From positions 744,001 through 808,000 of the forward strand of contig NZ_CP081295.1 of assembly GCF_019711375.1 (NCBI RefSeq): a stretch of 64,000 nt of DNA, read 5' to 3'. Below are positions 10,257-17,555 of this stretch, piece after piece. The notes under the pieces are model-generated. The model was not told the DNA's origin. It saw only the letters and a program-made list of their open reading frames with translations, and ran no database searches. Position numbers and translations under genes: made by a program. Source of the DNA: Qipengyuania aurantiaca (GTDB lineage Bacteria > Pseudomonadota > Alphaproteobacteria > Sphingomonadales > Sphingomonadaceae). Within the stretch, counting starts at the first letter, position 1; each line of letters opens with the position of its first letter.

Positions 10257-10535
10257 CTATTGCTCATGCGTTACTTCTATGGGTCTATCGGCTTCAAAAA
10301 ACTTGTCGGGGCTCGTTTCCAACGCCTGCGCGAGCATAAATAACATCTTCGCCGATAAGTTGATTTGGCCGCGCTCAATTCGACCGTAGTATGCTCGATC
10401 AATCCCAAACTCTTGAGCAAACGCTTCCTGTGTGAAACCTCGTCCTTCCCGGACGCGTCGGATATTCGAACCAAGTTTTTTGAGTTTTTCCTCGAACACC
10501 AAAGCCTGATGATTGGCTGACGCTGCCACGTCCAC
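10257..10535 (-). CDS. XRE-family helix-turn-helix regulator
   Basis: A 92-residue protein that is almost entirely one Cro/C1-type helix-turn-helix domain (LGSNIRRVREGRGFTQEAFA, then FGIDRAYYGRIERGQINLS and a C-terminal helix around LAQALETSPDKFFEADRP). GTG at 10535 follows GAGAGG. It is divergent from the gene at 10608 with a 72-base gap, the arrangement expected for a local repressor of an accessory module. Its targets are unknown. Confidence 0.9.
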   Translation of the reverse strand: MDVAASANHQALVFEEKLKKLGSNIRRVREGRGFTQEAFAQEFGIDRAYYGRIERGQINLSAKMLFMLAQALETSPDKFFEADRPIEVTHEQ

Positions 10536-10607
10536 GGCCTCTCATGTCCCCGGCTTTACATATCCCACAAACTTGATAGATATGCGCGGTCTGCAAACAG
10601 GTTCGCT

Positions 10608-11075
10608 ATGCTGAAGAACGACGACACTGCATCACCTCCCGAAGGAGCCGAAGACCTACGGGAATGGCTGGTATATTACCTCCAACGATATGATGGCAGT
10701 CAGGAGGCCTACGACAACATACTCGCTCGACCTCGCTACATGGCTGATCCAAACGAAATTACTCAGCATGAGCACCATCGAATTGGACTGTTCAAGCGCC
10801 TCGTAGTTAATCTGGAGGAGATGCTGGGTGGCGAAGAGTCCGCGCGAAATTGGCTATTCTACGACGAGGAGCTTGAACGCAAAACCGGCCATGTTCCGTT
10901 TGATTTTCTATACGGCGGGTTTCCCGACGCACTTGAACTTTTATCCGGCCTGTCGGCAATTGCGATGGAACGTCGGCGATCTGTTCCTGCCGATACCCTA
11001 GGGGAATTTTGGAATTGCCTTTTCGTGCACTCACAATGTCCCAAGTGTGGCTTTCTGTCTGAAGGCAATGAGTAG
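10608..11075 (+). CDS. Hypothetical protein of the accessory segment
   Basis: I do not recognise this 155-residue soluble protein. It is acidic and mostly helical. The stretch ARNWLFYDEELERKTGHVPF loosely resembles the toxin-binding domain of MbcA/ParS antitoxins, but the match is weak. A CPKC motif sits near the C-terminus. It is divergent from the XRE regulator and followed six bases later by a recognisable MbcA-type antitoxin gene, so the two probably share a transcript. Confidence 0.6.
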   Translation: MLKNDDTASPPEGAEDLREWLVYYLQRYDGSQEAYDNILARPRYMADPNEITQHEHHRIGLFKRLVVNLEEMLGGEESARNWLFYDEELERKTGHVPFDFLYGGFPDALELLSGLSAIAMERRRSVPADTLGEFWNCLFVHSQCPKCGFLSEGNE

Positions 11076-11080
11076 ATCTA

Positions 11081-11497
11081 TTGGGGGCTGCTGATTGCGC
11101 CTCGACGCCGGCAGGTTATGCAGATCTAACATTAAGAGATAGCGCTTGCCTTCATGCTTTCGGCAATATCGCAGCGCATTGGGGCATGACAGCTTCAGAG
11201 CAATGCCAGCTCCTCGAAGTCGACGACGAAAAGGTCCTTCAGGACTGGAAGGAGCGCGCTCGAGCCGGTGAACAAATTTCACTTCCGAATGACGTGTTGG
11301 AAGGCATCGGCTGTGTCCTCTCGGTTTACGCCTCGCTGGTGATCCTGCTCGACCATGATCGATCGAAAGGCTGGGTGCGCGCACCAAATCGAGCTCCGCT
11401 ATTTGAAGGCAAGTGCGCGATGTCCCTGATGACGAGCGGAAATCGCAAGGATCTGGAAAATGTCGCTCGGTACTTGCTTAGCGAACGCTACAGATGA
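11081..11497 (+). CDS. MbcA/ParS/Xre-type antitoxin
   Basis: The C-terminal half has the DUF2384 toxin-binding pattern: GWVRAPNRAPLFEGKCAMSL followed by MTSGNRKDLENVARYLLSER. The N-terminal half (IAAHWGMTASEQCQLLEVDD) fits the degenerate helix-turn-helix of this family. Such antitoxins normally neutralise RES-domain NAD-degrading toxins. No RES toxin gene follows here. The start is uncertain: TTG 11081 gives 138 residues, and an in-frame ATG near 11186 would give a shorter protein. Confidence 0.72.
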   Translation: MGAADCASTPAGYADLTLRDSACLHAFGNIAAHWGMTASEQCQLLEVDDEKVLQDWKERARAGEQISLPNDVLEGIGCVLSVYASLVILLDHDRSKGWVRAPNRAPLFEGKCAMSLMTSGNRKDLENVARYLLSERYR

Positions 11498-11555
11498 GTG
11501 GGCCATTTACAAGCTCGCCGCCTATCACCTTCAGCATGCTGCGTGAGCTTTCGCG

Positions 11556-11825
11556 ATGAAGATTTCCCTCACCGTTGCGCCAGCAGCATCAGGACCAGGG
11601 TACGATGCCGTCTTGCAGGACTGGATCATTCTACCGCTGCCATCCTACCCTGGCACGCACCTCCTGGTGGGCATTGTGACCAACGACCGCAAGAACCGCT
11701 TTGCCGATGGAAGGTGCATCCACACCTCCGCAATTGTCACTCCGCTTGAGGAAATAGTGGAGGGCTCGGTCGCCGAAACTCTCAATACCCGATACCTGCT
11801 CGGAGAAGAACGCAAACGCAACTGA
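11556..11825 (+). CDS. Small hypothetical protein
   Basis: An 89-residue soluble protein with alternating beta-strand character and the motif NRFADGRCIHTSAIV, a pattern I associate with small uncharacterised proteins of mobile regions (F-DG-x-x-I-x-TS). No function can be assigned. It lies between the MbcA-type antitoxin and the HigA-type antitoxin on the same strand. It sits in the position where a partner toxin might be expected, but it shows no toxin signature. Confidence 0.5.
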   Translation: MKISLTVAPAASGPGYDAVLQDWIILPLPSYPGTHLLVGIVTNDRKNRFADGRCIHTSAIVTPLEEIVEGSVAETLNTRYLLGEERKRN

Positions 11826-11893
11826 ATGAGAGCCAGGCAGCGCGCAGTGAGCCGGCCCAAGGATCGCGGATATCGATAGAAGGGTTTTTATTC

Positions 11894-12199
11894 ATGGCGG
11901 TAGAATTGCACGAAAGCTTTGCAATTCATCCCGGGCCATGGCTGCGCGAGCATGTAATCAAGCCTCGTGAGATGACGGTAACGGGTGCTGCTGCTCAACT
12001 ACGGGTCGCTAGGTCAGCCCTTACCCGATTCCTGTACGGCAACACTCGCCTCTCCCCCCTCATGGCAATACGCTTCGAAAAGGCATTTGGGATTTCGGCA
12101 GCAACGTTGCTTCGGATGCAGTTGTCGCACGATCTAACGAAGGCGAAGCAGAAGACATCGACGATCAGCATCAGTCGAGTTCCGCCTCCAACGGAATAG
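11894..12199 (+). CDS. HigA-family antitoxin (orphan)
   Basis: A 101-residue HigA/VapI-type helix-turn-helix antitoxin: IHPGPWLREHVIKPREMTVT, then VARSALTRFLYGNTRLSPLM and a C-terminal helix. In ordinary HigBA modules the HigB mRNA-interferase gene lies directly upstream; here the preceding gene is an unrelated small protein. The protein may be an orphan regulator or the survivor of a broken module. Confidence 0.85.
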   Translation: MAVELHESFAIHPGPWLREHVIKPREMTVTGAAAQLRVARSALTRFLYGNTRLSPLMAIRFEKAFGISAATLLRMQLSHDLTKAKQKTSTISISRVPPPTE

Positions 12200-12434
12200 C
12201 ACAAAGTTGGGAGCCTGCTGTCGGCTGATCAGGGCCAATTATTGAGACCCGGCACCTTGGCGCCAGCGTATCTGATGACGTCTGCTTTGCGCCCTCGTTT
12301 CGGACGTTCGGGCTCTCCCTGCCAATGCCTGAAAGCGGACAGGCAGCTTTGCTCAGGCAGTTCGCAAGGGCGATGTCCGACTATGGGTGGAAAGCGGTCG
12401 CGGCGTTTAATCTGCTGAATTGCAGGCAAATATA

Positions 12435-12462
12435 AAGGCCCCGCCGTTCCCAGCAGGGCCTT
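12435..12462 (-). terminator. Probable terminator of the 12505-13104 gene
   Basis: Inverted repeat AAGGCCC (12435-12441) and GGGCCTT (12456-12462) with a 14-base loop. On the minus strand it is followed by a short, imperfect T-rich run, 40 bases after the end of the secreted-protein gene. The rest of the 300-base gap 12200-12504 shows no gene. Confidence 0.6.
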
Positions 12463-12504
12463 GTAAATTTCCCTCACAGCCTTTCGGCCGAATACGTCCC
12501 GTAG

Positions 12505-13104
12505 TTACGAAGCTACCGTAACGGTGAAGGGGGCAACCGTGTGAGCCATCATTTCCTTGCCACGCGGGATGATTGCGCTCTTGCCGGTGATGACCATCAG
12601 CGGTGCAGCAAGCACCACAGCGCCGACAGCTGCGAGAGTGTCACCTTCGCCTTCTTGGCGGTATTCACCGGCAAGTTCGATGCGCTCACCGTTTAGGTCG
12701 ACATAGCGCAGCGCCACTTCCATCTTGCCGGACTTGCCAAACACGGCCCGTCCAGTCTTCCAAGTCACTTCGCCAGTGGCAGGAGTGCCCATGGGTATGA
12801 CCGTAACTCCGTTCACCTTTACATCGTGGACGACGGTGAGGCGAAACATCTGTCCTTCCTTAACGCGTCCACCCTTGGTGCTGAGTTCTTCCGACATGCG
12901 CAGGAGAACTTCCGAGTTCGCGGGAAGGACTACGGTTTTCACAGCAGGTGCGGCTTCGGGAGCTGCAACAGGTGCGGATGCGGCTTGAGCCGACTGCGGC
13001 TGCGCATTCATAACCTGAACGCGATTGTTCTGCGCTTCCTGAGCGTGTGCAGCGATAGGCGAAACAATAAGTGCAGCCGAAACGGCAAAATAAGTCTTAT
13101 TCAT
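12505..13104 (-). CDS. Secreted hypothetical protein
   Basis: A 199-residue protein with a clear Sec signal peptide (MNKTYFAVSAALIVSPIAAH, cleavage near AHA-QE), then an alanine/proline/glutamine-rich linker and a beta-rich domain from about residue 60 (VVLPANSEVLLRMSEELSTK). It is probably periplasmic or cell-surface. I recognise the type from sphingomonad genomes but know no function. The ribosome site GGGGG lies about eight bases before the ATG. It is the last complete gene before the right edge of the accessory segment. Confidence 0.75.
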   Translation of the reverse strand: MNKTYFAVSAALIVSPIAAHAQEAQNNRVQVMNAQPQSAQAASAPVAAPEAAPAVKTVVLPANSEVLLRMSEELSTKGGRVKEGQMFRLTVVHDVKVNGVTVIPMGTPATGEVTWKTGRAVFGKSGKMEVALRYVDLNGERIELAGEYRQEGEGDTLAAVGAVVLAAPLMVITGKSAIIPRGKEMMAHTVAPFTVTVAS

Positions 13105-13201
13105 TGGAATTACCCCCTTTAATGCGCTTCCTTTAAGAGAATGGACGTTTAAAAGATGCGATAATTCCTAATGAAATTTAGGTTAACATTGCAGTAGGAC
13201 G

Positions 13202-13555
13202 GACGAAGAAACCACGATCGACATGTACATGGGCCAGGGCGGCGCACCCGAAGGTGTGCTGGCCGCAGCCGCGCTGCGCTGTGTCGGTGGCCAGTTCAAC
13301 GGACGGCTGGTGTTCCGCAACGACGACGAAAAGGCGCGCGCTGCGAAATGGGGCATCACCGACCTCGACCGTATCTATACGCGAGACGATCTGGTGAAGG
13401 GCGACTGCATCTTTGCTGCGACCGGCGTCACCTCGGGCAGCCTGCTCGAAGGCGTGAAGTACCGGCGCGGCGGCAAGATGACGACCGAAAGCGTGGTCAT
13501 GCGCGCCTCCAGCGGCACCGTTCGCTGGATCAAGGGCGAACATCGCGTCAGCTAG
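13202..13555 (+). pseudogene. Class II fructose-1,6-bisphosphatase (glpX) remnant, 3' part
   Basis: The open frame reads into TIDMYMGQGGAPEGVLAAAA and on through GDCIFAATGVTSGSLLEGVK to the stop at 13555. This is the C-terminal third of a GlpX-type fructose bisphosphatase. Upstream of about 13,200 the homology stops and AT-rich unrelated DNA begins, with no start codon or ribosome site suited to a complete protein. The internal ATG at 13223 is therefore not a real start. The break is the right edge of the accessory segment. A full-length glpX is expected elsewhere. Confidence 0.85.
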
Positions 13556-13594
13556 ACGCCTCACTACCTGTAAACTCGACTAGGGAGACTCGGA

Positions 13595-14491
13595 TTGGAT
13601 CGCGACGCGATGGCGCTCAAGATTGCGCATGGTGACGGATTTATCGCCGCCTTGGACCAAAGTGGGGGCTCCAGCCCCAAGGCGCTCTCTGCGTATGGTA
13701 TCGGTCCTGAGACCTATTCCTCTGGGGAGGAAATGTTCACGCTCATTCACGCGATGCGCTGCAGGGTCCTCAATTCGCCCAGTTTCAATTCTGATTCCAT
13801 CCTCGGAGCTATCCTCTTCGAGCAGACGATGAACGGCGGAGATGGACGCGGTGGCCCATTCGTCGCCGCTTTGCGTGCCAAAGGCATCGTGCCATTTCTC
13901 AAGGTCGATCAGGGTCTCGAAGATATGCGCGAGGGAGTTCAGCTGATGAAGCCGATGACACGGCTCAGCAAACTGTGCGAACGCGCGAGATCCCTCGGTG
14001 TGTTCGGCACCAAGATGCGCGCGGTAATTCACCAAGCGAACGAAGCAGGTATCGAACGGATCGTGCGGCAGCAGATCGACTGTGGAATTCAGATTCTAGA
14101 GCACGGTCTCGTTCCGATCCTCGAGCCTGAAGTCAGTCTGGCTTGCCCAGAAAGGAGCAAAGCGGAAAGAATTCTTCTCGAGCTTGCAGAACGCGAGATA
14201 GCGCGGCTTCCCGCTGATCGGAAGATCATCTGGAAGCTCACGATTCCAGAGCAAGATGAATTCTATGACCAACTCGCGCAGTCCGAGAAGGTCATGCGTG
14301 TGCTCGCCTTGTCGGGGGGCTACACGCGAGATGAAGCTTGCAAGAAACTCTCGCATCAATCTCAAATGATTGCGAGTTTCAGCCGGGCCCTGCTCGAAGG
14401 TCTAGAGGTGAATATGAGCGCGGAAGCATTTGATCGAGCTATCGGCGAGAGCATCGAACAAATCAAACAGGCAAGTTTCTCACCTGCGTAA
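13595..14491 (+). CDS. Class I fructose-bisphosphate aldolase
   Basis: A 298-residue Schiff-base aldolase that cleaves fructose-1,6-bisphosphate to dihydroxyacetone phosphate and glyceraldehyde 3-phosphate. Family blocks include DGFIAALDQSGGSSPKALSA near the N-terminus, the lysine-containing GIVPFLKVDQGLE, and the late ALSGGYTRDEACKKL. TTG 13595 is supported by GGGAG seven bases upstream; ATG 13610 is an alternative. It follows the glpX remnant by 40 bases, an association of two steps of the same pathway. Confidence 0.92.
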   Translation: MDRDAMALKIAHGDGFIAALDQSGGSSPKALSAYGIGPETYSSGEEMFTLIHAMRCRVLNSPSFNSDSILGAILFEQTMNGGDGRGGPFVAALRAKGIVPFLKVDQGLEDMREGVQLMKPMTRLSKLCERARSLGVFGTKMRAVIHQANEAGIERIVRQQIDCGIQILEHGLVPILEPEVSLACPERSKAERILLELAEREIARLPADRKIIWKLTIPEQDEFYDQLAQSEKVMRVLALSGGYTRDEACKKLSHQSQMIASFSRALLEGLEVNMSAEAFDRAIGESIEQIKQASFSPA

Positions 14492-14687
14492 ATGGAACCG
14501 AGGCAGTTCCGGCGAACACAGTCGGATCAGTAAAAACAGAATTCCGCTGCTGGCGATTTCAAAAATACACGTCTAAATTCATCATAAAGGCCCTGAAAGT
14601 CGAATTCGGGTGCGCAGAACCGCTCAAAACGCAAGGCCCTGCTGTTGGATCGTTGGCGGAGTCTGCTCTTAGAAGAAACTGACCGAA

Positions 14688-14718
14688 AGCAGACCGTCCG
14701 CTTACGGCCCCTTTTCTG
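14688..14718. repeat. Dispersed intergenic repeat, copy R1
   Basis: Core AGCAGACCGTCCGCTTACGG followed by CCCCTTTTCTG. It matches the other copies in this window in reverse orientation. It lies in the 478-base gap between the aldolase gene and the gene at 14970; the rest of the gap holds the candidate small RNA and leader structure listed separately. Confidence 0.7.
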
Positions 14719-14752
14719 ACCAAGGCTCGACGCTCTCGAGATCGACAAAAAT

Positions 14753-14842
14753 GAAAAAGGGGCGGCCCCGAAGGAGCCGCCCAATAGTAGAGAGCTTGTC
14801 GCACATCGGCTTCAAGCCCTTCGGGTCGCAAAACTGCGGGTA
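14753..14842 (-). ncRNA. Candidate small RNA ending in a strong terminator
   Basis: On the minus strand a ten-bp stem (arms 14760-14769 and 14773-14782, GGGCGGC-type, UUC loop) is followed by TTTTTCATTTTT, a textbook Rho-independent terminator. No minus-strand protein gene lies upstream before the thermonuclease stop at 15377, and a plus-strand gene intervenes. CATAAT at 14850-14855 could serve as a -10 box, placing a transcript start near 14842 and a product of about 90 nt. I see no good -35 box at ideal spacing. I know no matching RNA family. Confidence 0.35.
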
Positions 14843-14920
14843 GCCTAGCATTATGGCGGAATGGTTTCAGTCTTTCGACAGTCCCGCATAAATTTGCTTG
14901 GCAATTGATTGAGTGTGGCG

Positions 14921-14964
14921 GCGGCTTATTGGTTCTCGCAAGCCGCTACCTATTGTAGAGAACC
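14921..14964 (+). promoter_or_regulatory. Candidate H-type pseudoknot over a ribosome-binding site
   Basis: GCGGCTT (14921-14927) pairs with AAGCCGC (14940-14946). GGTTCTC (14931-14937), inside that loop, pairs with GAGAACC (14958-14964). Both are perfect seven-bp stems in H-type pseudoknot topology. The second arm covers AGAGAA, the only ribosome-site-like sequence before the ATG at 14970. It could be a translational control element. Confidence 0.4.
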
Positions 14965-14969
14965 ACTGC

Positions 14970-15239
14970 ATGCAGCTCGACGATCTCTTGCGCCGCTATT
15001 TCGCCTCGACGGATTTGTCTCAGGTGACGCCCGATACGTTGGCGTCTGGTATCGAGCGATGCCTTGTCGATTTCGGCCTCGAGCAGGACCGGGGCAAACG
15101 CTTTGCGCTGTGGTCTTTCCTTCACATGTTCGGGTCCGCCCCTGCCCTCGACGTGGCGTTCGAGGAGGAAGACGATCGGGAAGCAGCGCGCAACTTTATC
15201 GATCTCCTGGCCGCATCAGAGGGCGAGCGCCAAGGCTGA
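14970..15239 (+). CDS. Conserved hypothetical protein
   Basis: An 89-residue helical, acidic protein (MQLDDLLRRYFASTDLSQVT, then RGKRFALWSFLHMFGSAPAL and a DREAARNFIDLL tail). I recognise the pattern as a small conserved protein of sphingomonads without assigned function. The start ATG 14970 fits the family N-terminus better than the upstream alternatives at 14909 or 14913. Its ribosome site lies within the candidate pseudoknot upstream. Confidence 0.75.
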   Translation: MQLDDLLRRYFASTDLSQVTPDTLASGIERCLVDFGLEQDRGKRFALWSFLHMFGSAPALDVAFEEEDDREAARNFIDLLAASEGERQG

Positions 15240-15376
15240 TCGCAGAACAGATTGGCTGTGTCCGGATGGTCTGAGTCGCACCCGAAAAGTAGTCCATCGG
15301 CCTGCGGCCCCAAAAGAGCCTGAGAGCAGAGAATAATCGGTTAGAGCAATCCTAAACTCCGGTGGATGGACTTGTC

Positions 15377-16099
15377 CTACCTACGGCCTCGATACGGTTC
15401 GCAAGCTATACCGTCCCCATCGCCATCCATATGCTCACCATAGCCAGGCTGTCCCCGATAAAGGGGTGTCACGCCCGCAGCCCGCGCTTCTCGGCAATTG
15501 CGATAATAGACGCTTGCTCGCGTCTGCTCAGAAAAGCTGCGAGCAGCTTCCCTGTCATTTGCCTCTTTCCTGGCCCTTTGTTCTGCGAGCATGGCACGTT
15601 CATTCTGGACAGTCGCAGGGTCTGTTGCCCGGAAGTCTTTGGGAGTTTGAAACGAACCAGCCCAAATCCCGACCTTGCGCGAGCGCGCGGCCTCTTCGTC
15701 TACGATGTAGTCGCGAGAAAACTCGGGTAGCGCGACGGCGAGACCCATCCGCACCATTGCCCGTCCTATGTCGCGCCCATCTCGTGTGCACACTGCTACA
15801 ACGCGTCCATAGCGATCTACATCGCGGCTCTCGCATTGAAGGTTACCTCCTTCGACAATGGCCCCCAGGGCCGCTGCCGCATCCCGGCCACAGGCCCAAG
15901 TCTCTCCGTCGCGCTCGCAATTTTGCGAAGCCTCAACGGCATCAATCCCGAACAGCCTGATCCGCTCACCGCCAAGCTCGATGGTATCTCCATCTATTGC
16001 GAGCGCCGTACCGAAATAGACTTGGGCAAGCGCTGGAGTGCTCACGGCCAGGGTTCCCGCAATTCCACAGCAGGCGAGGACACGGCTAATAGCTTGCAT
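15377..16099 (-). CDS. Secreted thermonuclease-family protein with excalibur domain
   Basis: A 240-residue protein with a signal peptide (cleavage near ALAQ) and a staphylococcal-nuclease (SNase) domain, residues about 27-145. The metal and catalytic residues are seen in AIDGDTIELGGERIRLFGID, the downstream DRYGRVVAVC and VRMGLAVAL. The C-terminus carries an excalibur calcium-binding motif, DGDGDGIACEPY. It probably degrades nucleic acid outside the cytoplasm. Start ATG 16099 follows AAGGAA by nine bases. Confidence 0.9.
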   Translation of the reverse strand: MQAISRVLACCGIAGTLAVSTPALAQVYFGTALAIDGDTIELGGERIRLFGIDAVEASQNCERDGETWACGRDAAAALGAIVEGGNLQCESRDVDRYGRVVAVCTRDGRDIGRAMVRMGLAVALPEFSRDYIVDEEAARSRKVGIWAGSFQTPKDFRATDPATVQNERAMLAEQRARKEANDREAARSFSEQTRASVYYRNCREARAAGVTPLYRGQPGYGEHMDGDGDGIACEPYRGRR

Positions 16100-16255
16100 C
16101 TATATGGCTTCCTTCGATCTCATCAATCATTGGAATACCGCGGCGCCCTCTATATTCGGTAAATAAACTAGTTCGTGGCGACGATAAGTCACAGATTTTA
16201 TTCGGAGTATGCTGCACTGATTGCGCGGCTGGTTTCAGCGACTCTGTTGCCAATT

Positions 16256-16342
16256 GCGGACAGTCCGCTAACGGCCCCATTCCAGTCATTCAGTGCTACT
16301 TCCTCACGACGGCAGCTTTGGGGCCGTCTGCGGACCGTCCGG
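16256..16342. repeat. Dispersed intergenic repeat, copy R2 (inverted pair)
   Basis: Left arm GCGGACAGTCCGCTAACGGC continues CCCATT (16256-16281). Right arm TTGGGGCCGTCTGCGGACCG lies at 16318-16337. The two arms are near inverted repeats around a 36-base centre. It sits in the gap between the thermonuclease start and the M23 peptidase stop, which otherwise holds nothing I can name. Confidence 0.75.
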
Positions 16343-16422
16343 TCTTGGAGAATGCTGATATGAGATCGGACATTCCCCGAAACCAACATGCCCTCACGCC
16401 CTCAGCCCGATGCATACTGGAA

Positions 16423-17391
16423 CTACGGCTCAGGGTATTCGAGACGAGCATTCCGGACAGGAAAACGTCCATCGAGGCGCAGGTAAACAGGATCACCAGA
16501 CAGCAGCGGTCCTGATTCCGGCAATTCCTGCGCATGAATATGGAGATGCGGTTCGGTTGATTGCCCGGAGTTTCCGACCTCTCCAACCTGTTCTCCGGTT
16601 CGGACCCTCGCTCCTTGCGCCACACGCACACTGCCTTGGCGAAGATGAGCCACGAGTATGGCCTTGTTGCCGCATTTCAGGACGACGTGATTACCTTCAA
16701 GACGAGAAGTGTCGGTGACCGGCACTTCCATGTCGGGCATCCCGTCGTACATGCGCAGCACCTCTCCATCGCATGGCGCGAACACTGGTTTACCGAAAAT
16801 CAGGTAGGCCGTGGGATCCGACGGGCGCCAACCTGTCGCCCTCAACCCCCAGCTGTCGACCTCGATAAGATCAACCGCGTAAGACTGCCCGCGATACGCT
16901 CGCTGCCGATCCGTTCTTGGATTGAGTGTAAGAAAGTGGCCGTTGATGCTCTCGCTCGCTCCGCCGCTCGCCACGAGATAATTGCCGGGGCCAAGCGGGA
17001 AGGCAAGATCGAGTACGTCTGAGCCGGGTGGGGCTTGACGACCCTTCAGCGCATCTGTCGTCATTGCTGCTCCCCAGATCCCCAGCAAAAAGAAAAGTGA
17101 TGGCAAAACCCAACCCCGCCAGTTCTGGGGCCACCAGCGTGCAGGTATTCCCTTACGCCGGATAACCCTGGCGACCGTCACAATCAGCAATCCGAGATAG
17201 ACGTACGGAACCCACCATGGCGGCACCATCCATACGGCGACCAGCAACAGCGCCAGCAGTGCCGATCCTGCCCCGAAAACACACACGGCCAGTTCAAGGC
17301 CACTTTTGCCCGCCAACAATACAACCGACGCAATGAGCACTAGCGGCAAGATGATTTGGAGAGCGACTGTAATCAGGTCGAGCATGGCCAT
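16423..17391 (-). CDS. Membrane-anchored M23-family peptidase
   Basis: Three or four hydrophobic segments in the first 110 residues anchor a C-terminal LytM/M23 domain (about residues 200-310). The zinc-site motif HLHIHAQE follows GEVGNSGQSTEP, and VLKCGNKAILVAHL precedes it. Such domains usually cleave peptide cross-links of peptidoglycan or lysostaphin-type substrates. The first histidine site lies in the GNHVVL region, where the usual H-x(3)-D arrangement is not obvious, so activity is uncertain. ATG 17391 is preferred because GGAAGG lies just upstream. Confidence 0.85.
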   Translation of the reverse strand: MAMLDLITVALQIILPLVLIASVVLLAGKSGLELAVCVFGAGSALLALLLVAVWMVPPWWVPYVYLGLLIVTVARVIRRKGIPARWWPQNWRGWVLPSLFFLLGIWGAAMTTDALKGRQAPPGSDVLDLAFPLGPGNYLVASGGASESINGHFLTLNPRTDRQRAYRGQSYAVDLIEVDSWGLRATGWRPSDPTAYLIFGKPVFAPCDGEVLRMYDGMPDMEVPVTDTSRLEGNHVVLKCGNKAILVAHLRQGSVRVAQGARVRTGEQVGEVGNSGQSTEPHLHIHAQELPESGPLLSGDPVYLRLDGRFPVRNARLEYPEP

Positions 17392-17466
17392 TTCCACCTT
17401 CCCGCACGCTTCACTAATACCGATTGCTGCCTATTCCGATTCAATACGCAAGCCGGCGATCGCAAT

Positions 17467-17488
17467 AATTGATCTTGATAAATCAATT
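17467..17488. promoter_or_regulatory. Inverted repeat upstream of the nitroreductase operon
   Basis: AATTGAT (17467-17473) and ATCAATT (17482-17488) form a perfect seven-bp inverted repeat with eight bases between. It lies 68 bases before the start of the Acg-type gene, in the divergent gap with the M23 gene. It resembles a regulator site but does not have the four-base spacing of an FNR/FixK box. Confidence 0.35.
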
Positions 17489-17555
17489 GTTCGCGAAATG
17501 CTCTATGAGAATAGCTGACATCAACCTGAGTCGCTCCCTTCCAAATGGAGGCGTT

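Noticed and set aside
14921..14964. Assignment of the leader pseudoknot to the SAM-II riboswitch class
   Set aside because: Topology and a GCAAGC stretch are similar, but the first loop is only three bases, the conserved bases are missing and the gene is not in methionine metabolism.
17467..17488. An FNR/FixK box upstream of the nitroreductase operon
   Set aside because: The half sites are right but the spacing is two or eight bases, not four, so only a generic inverted repeat is reported.
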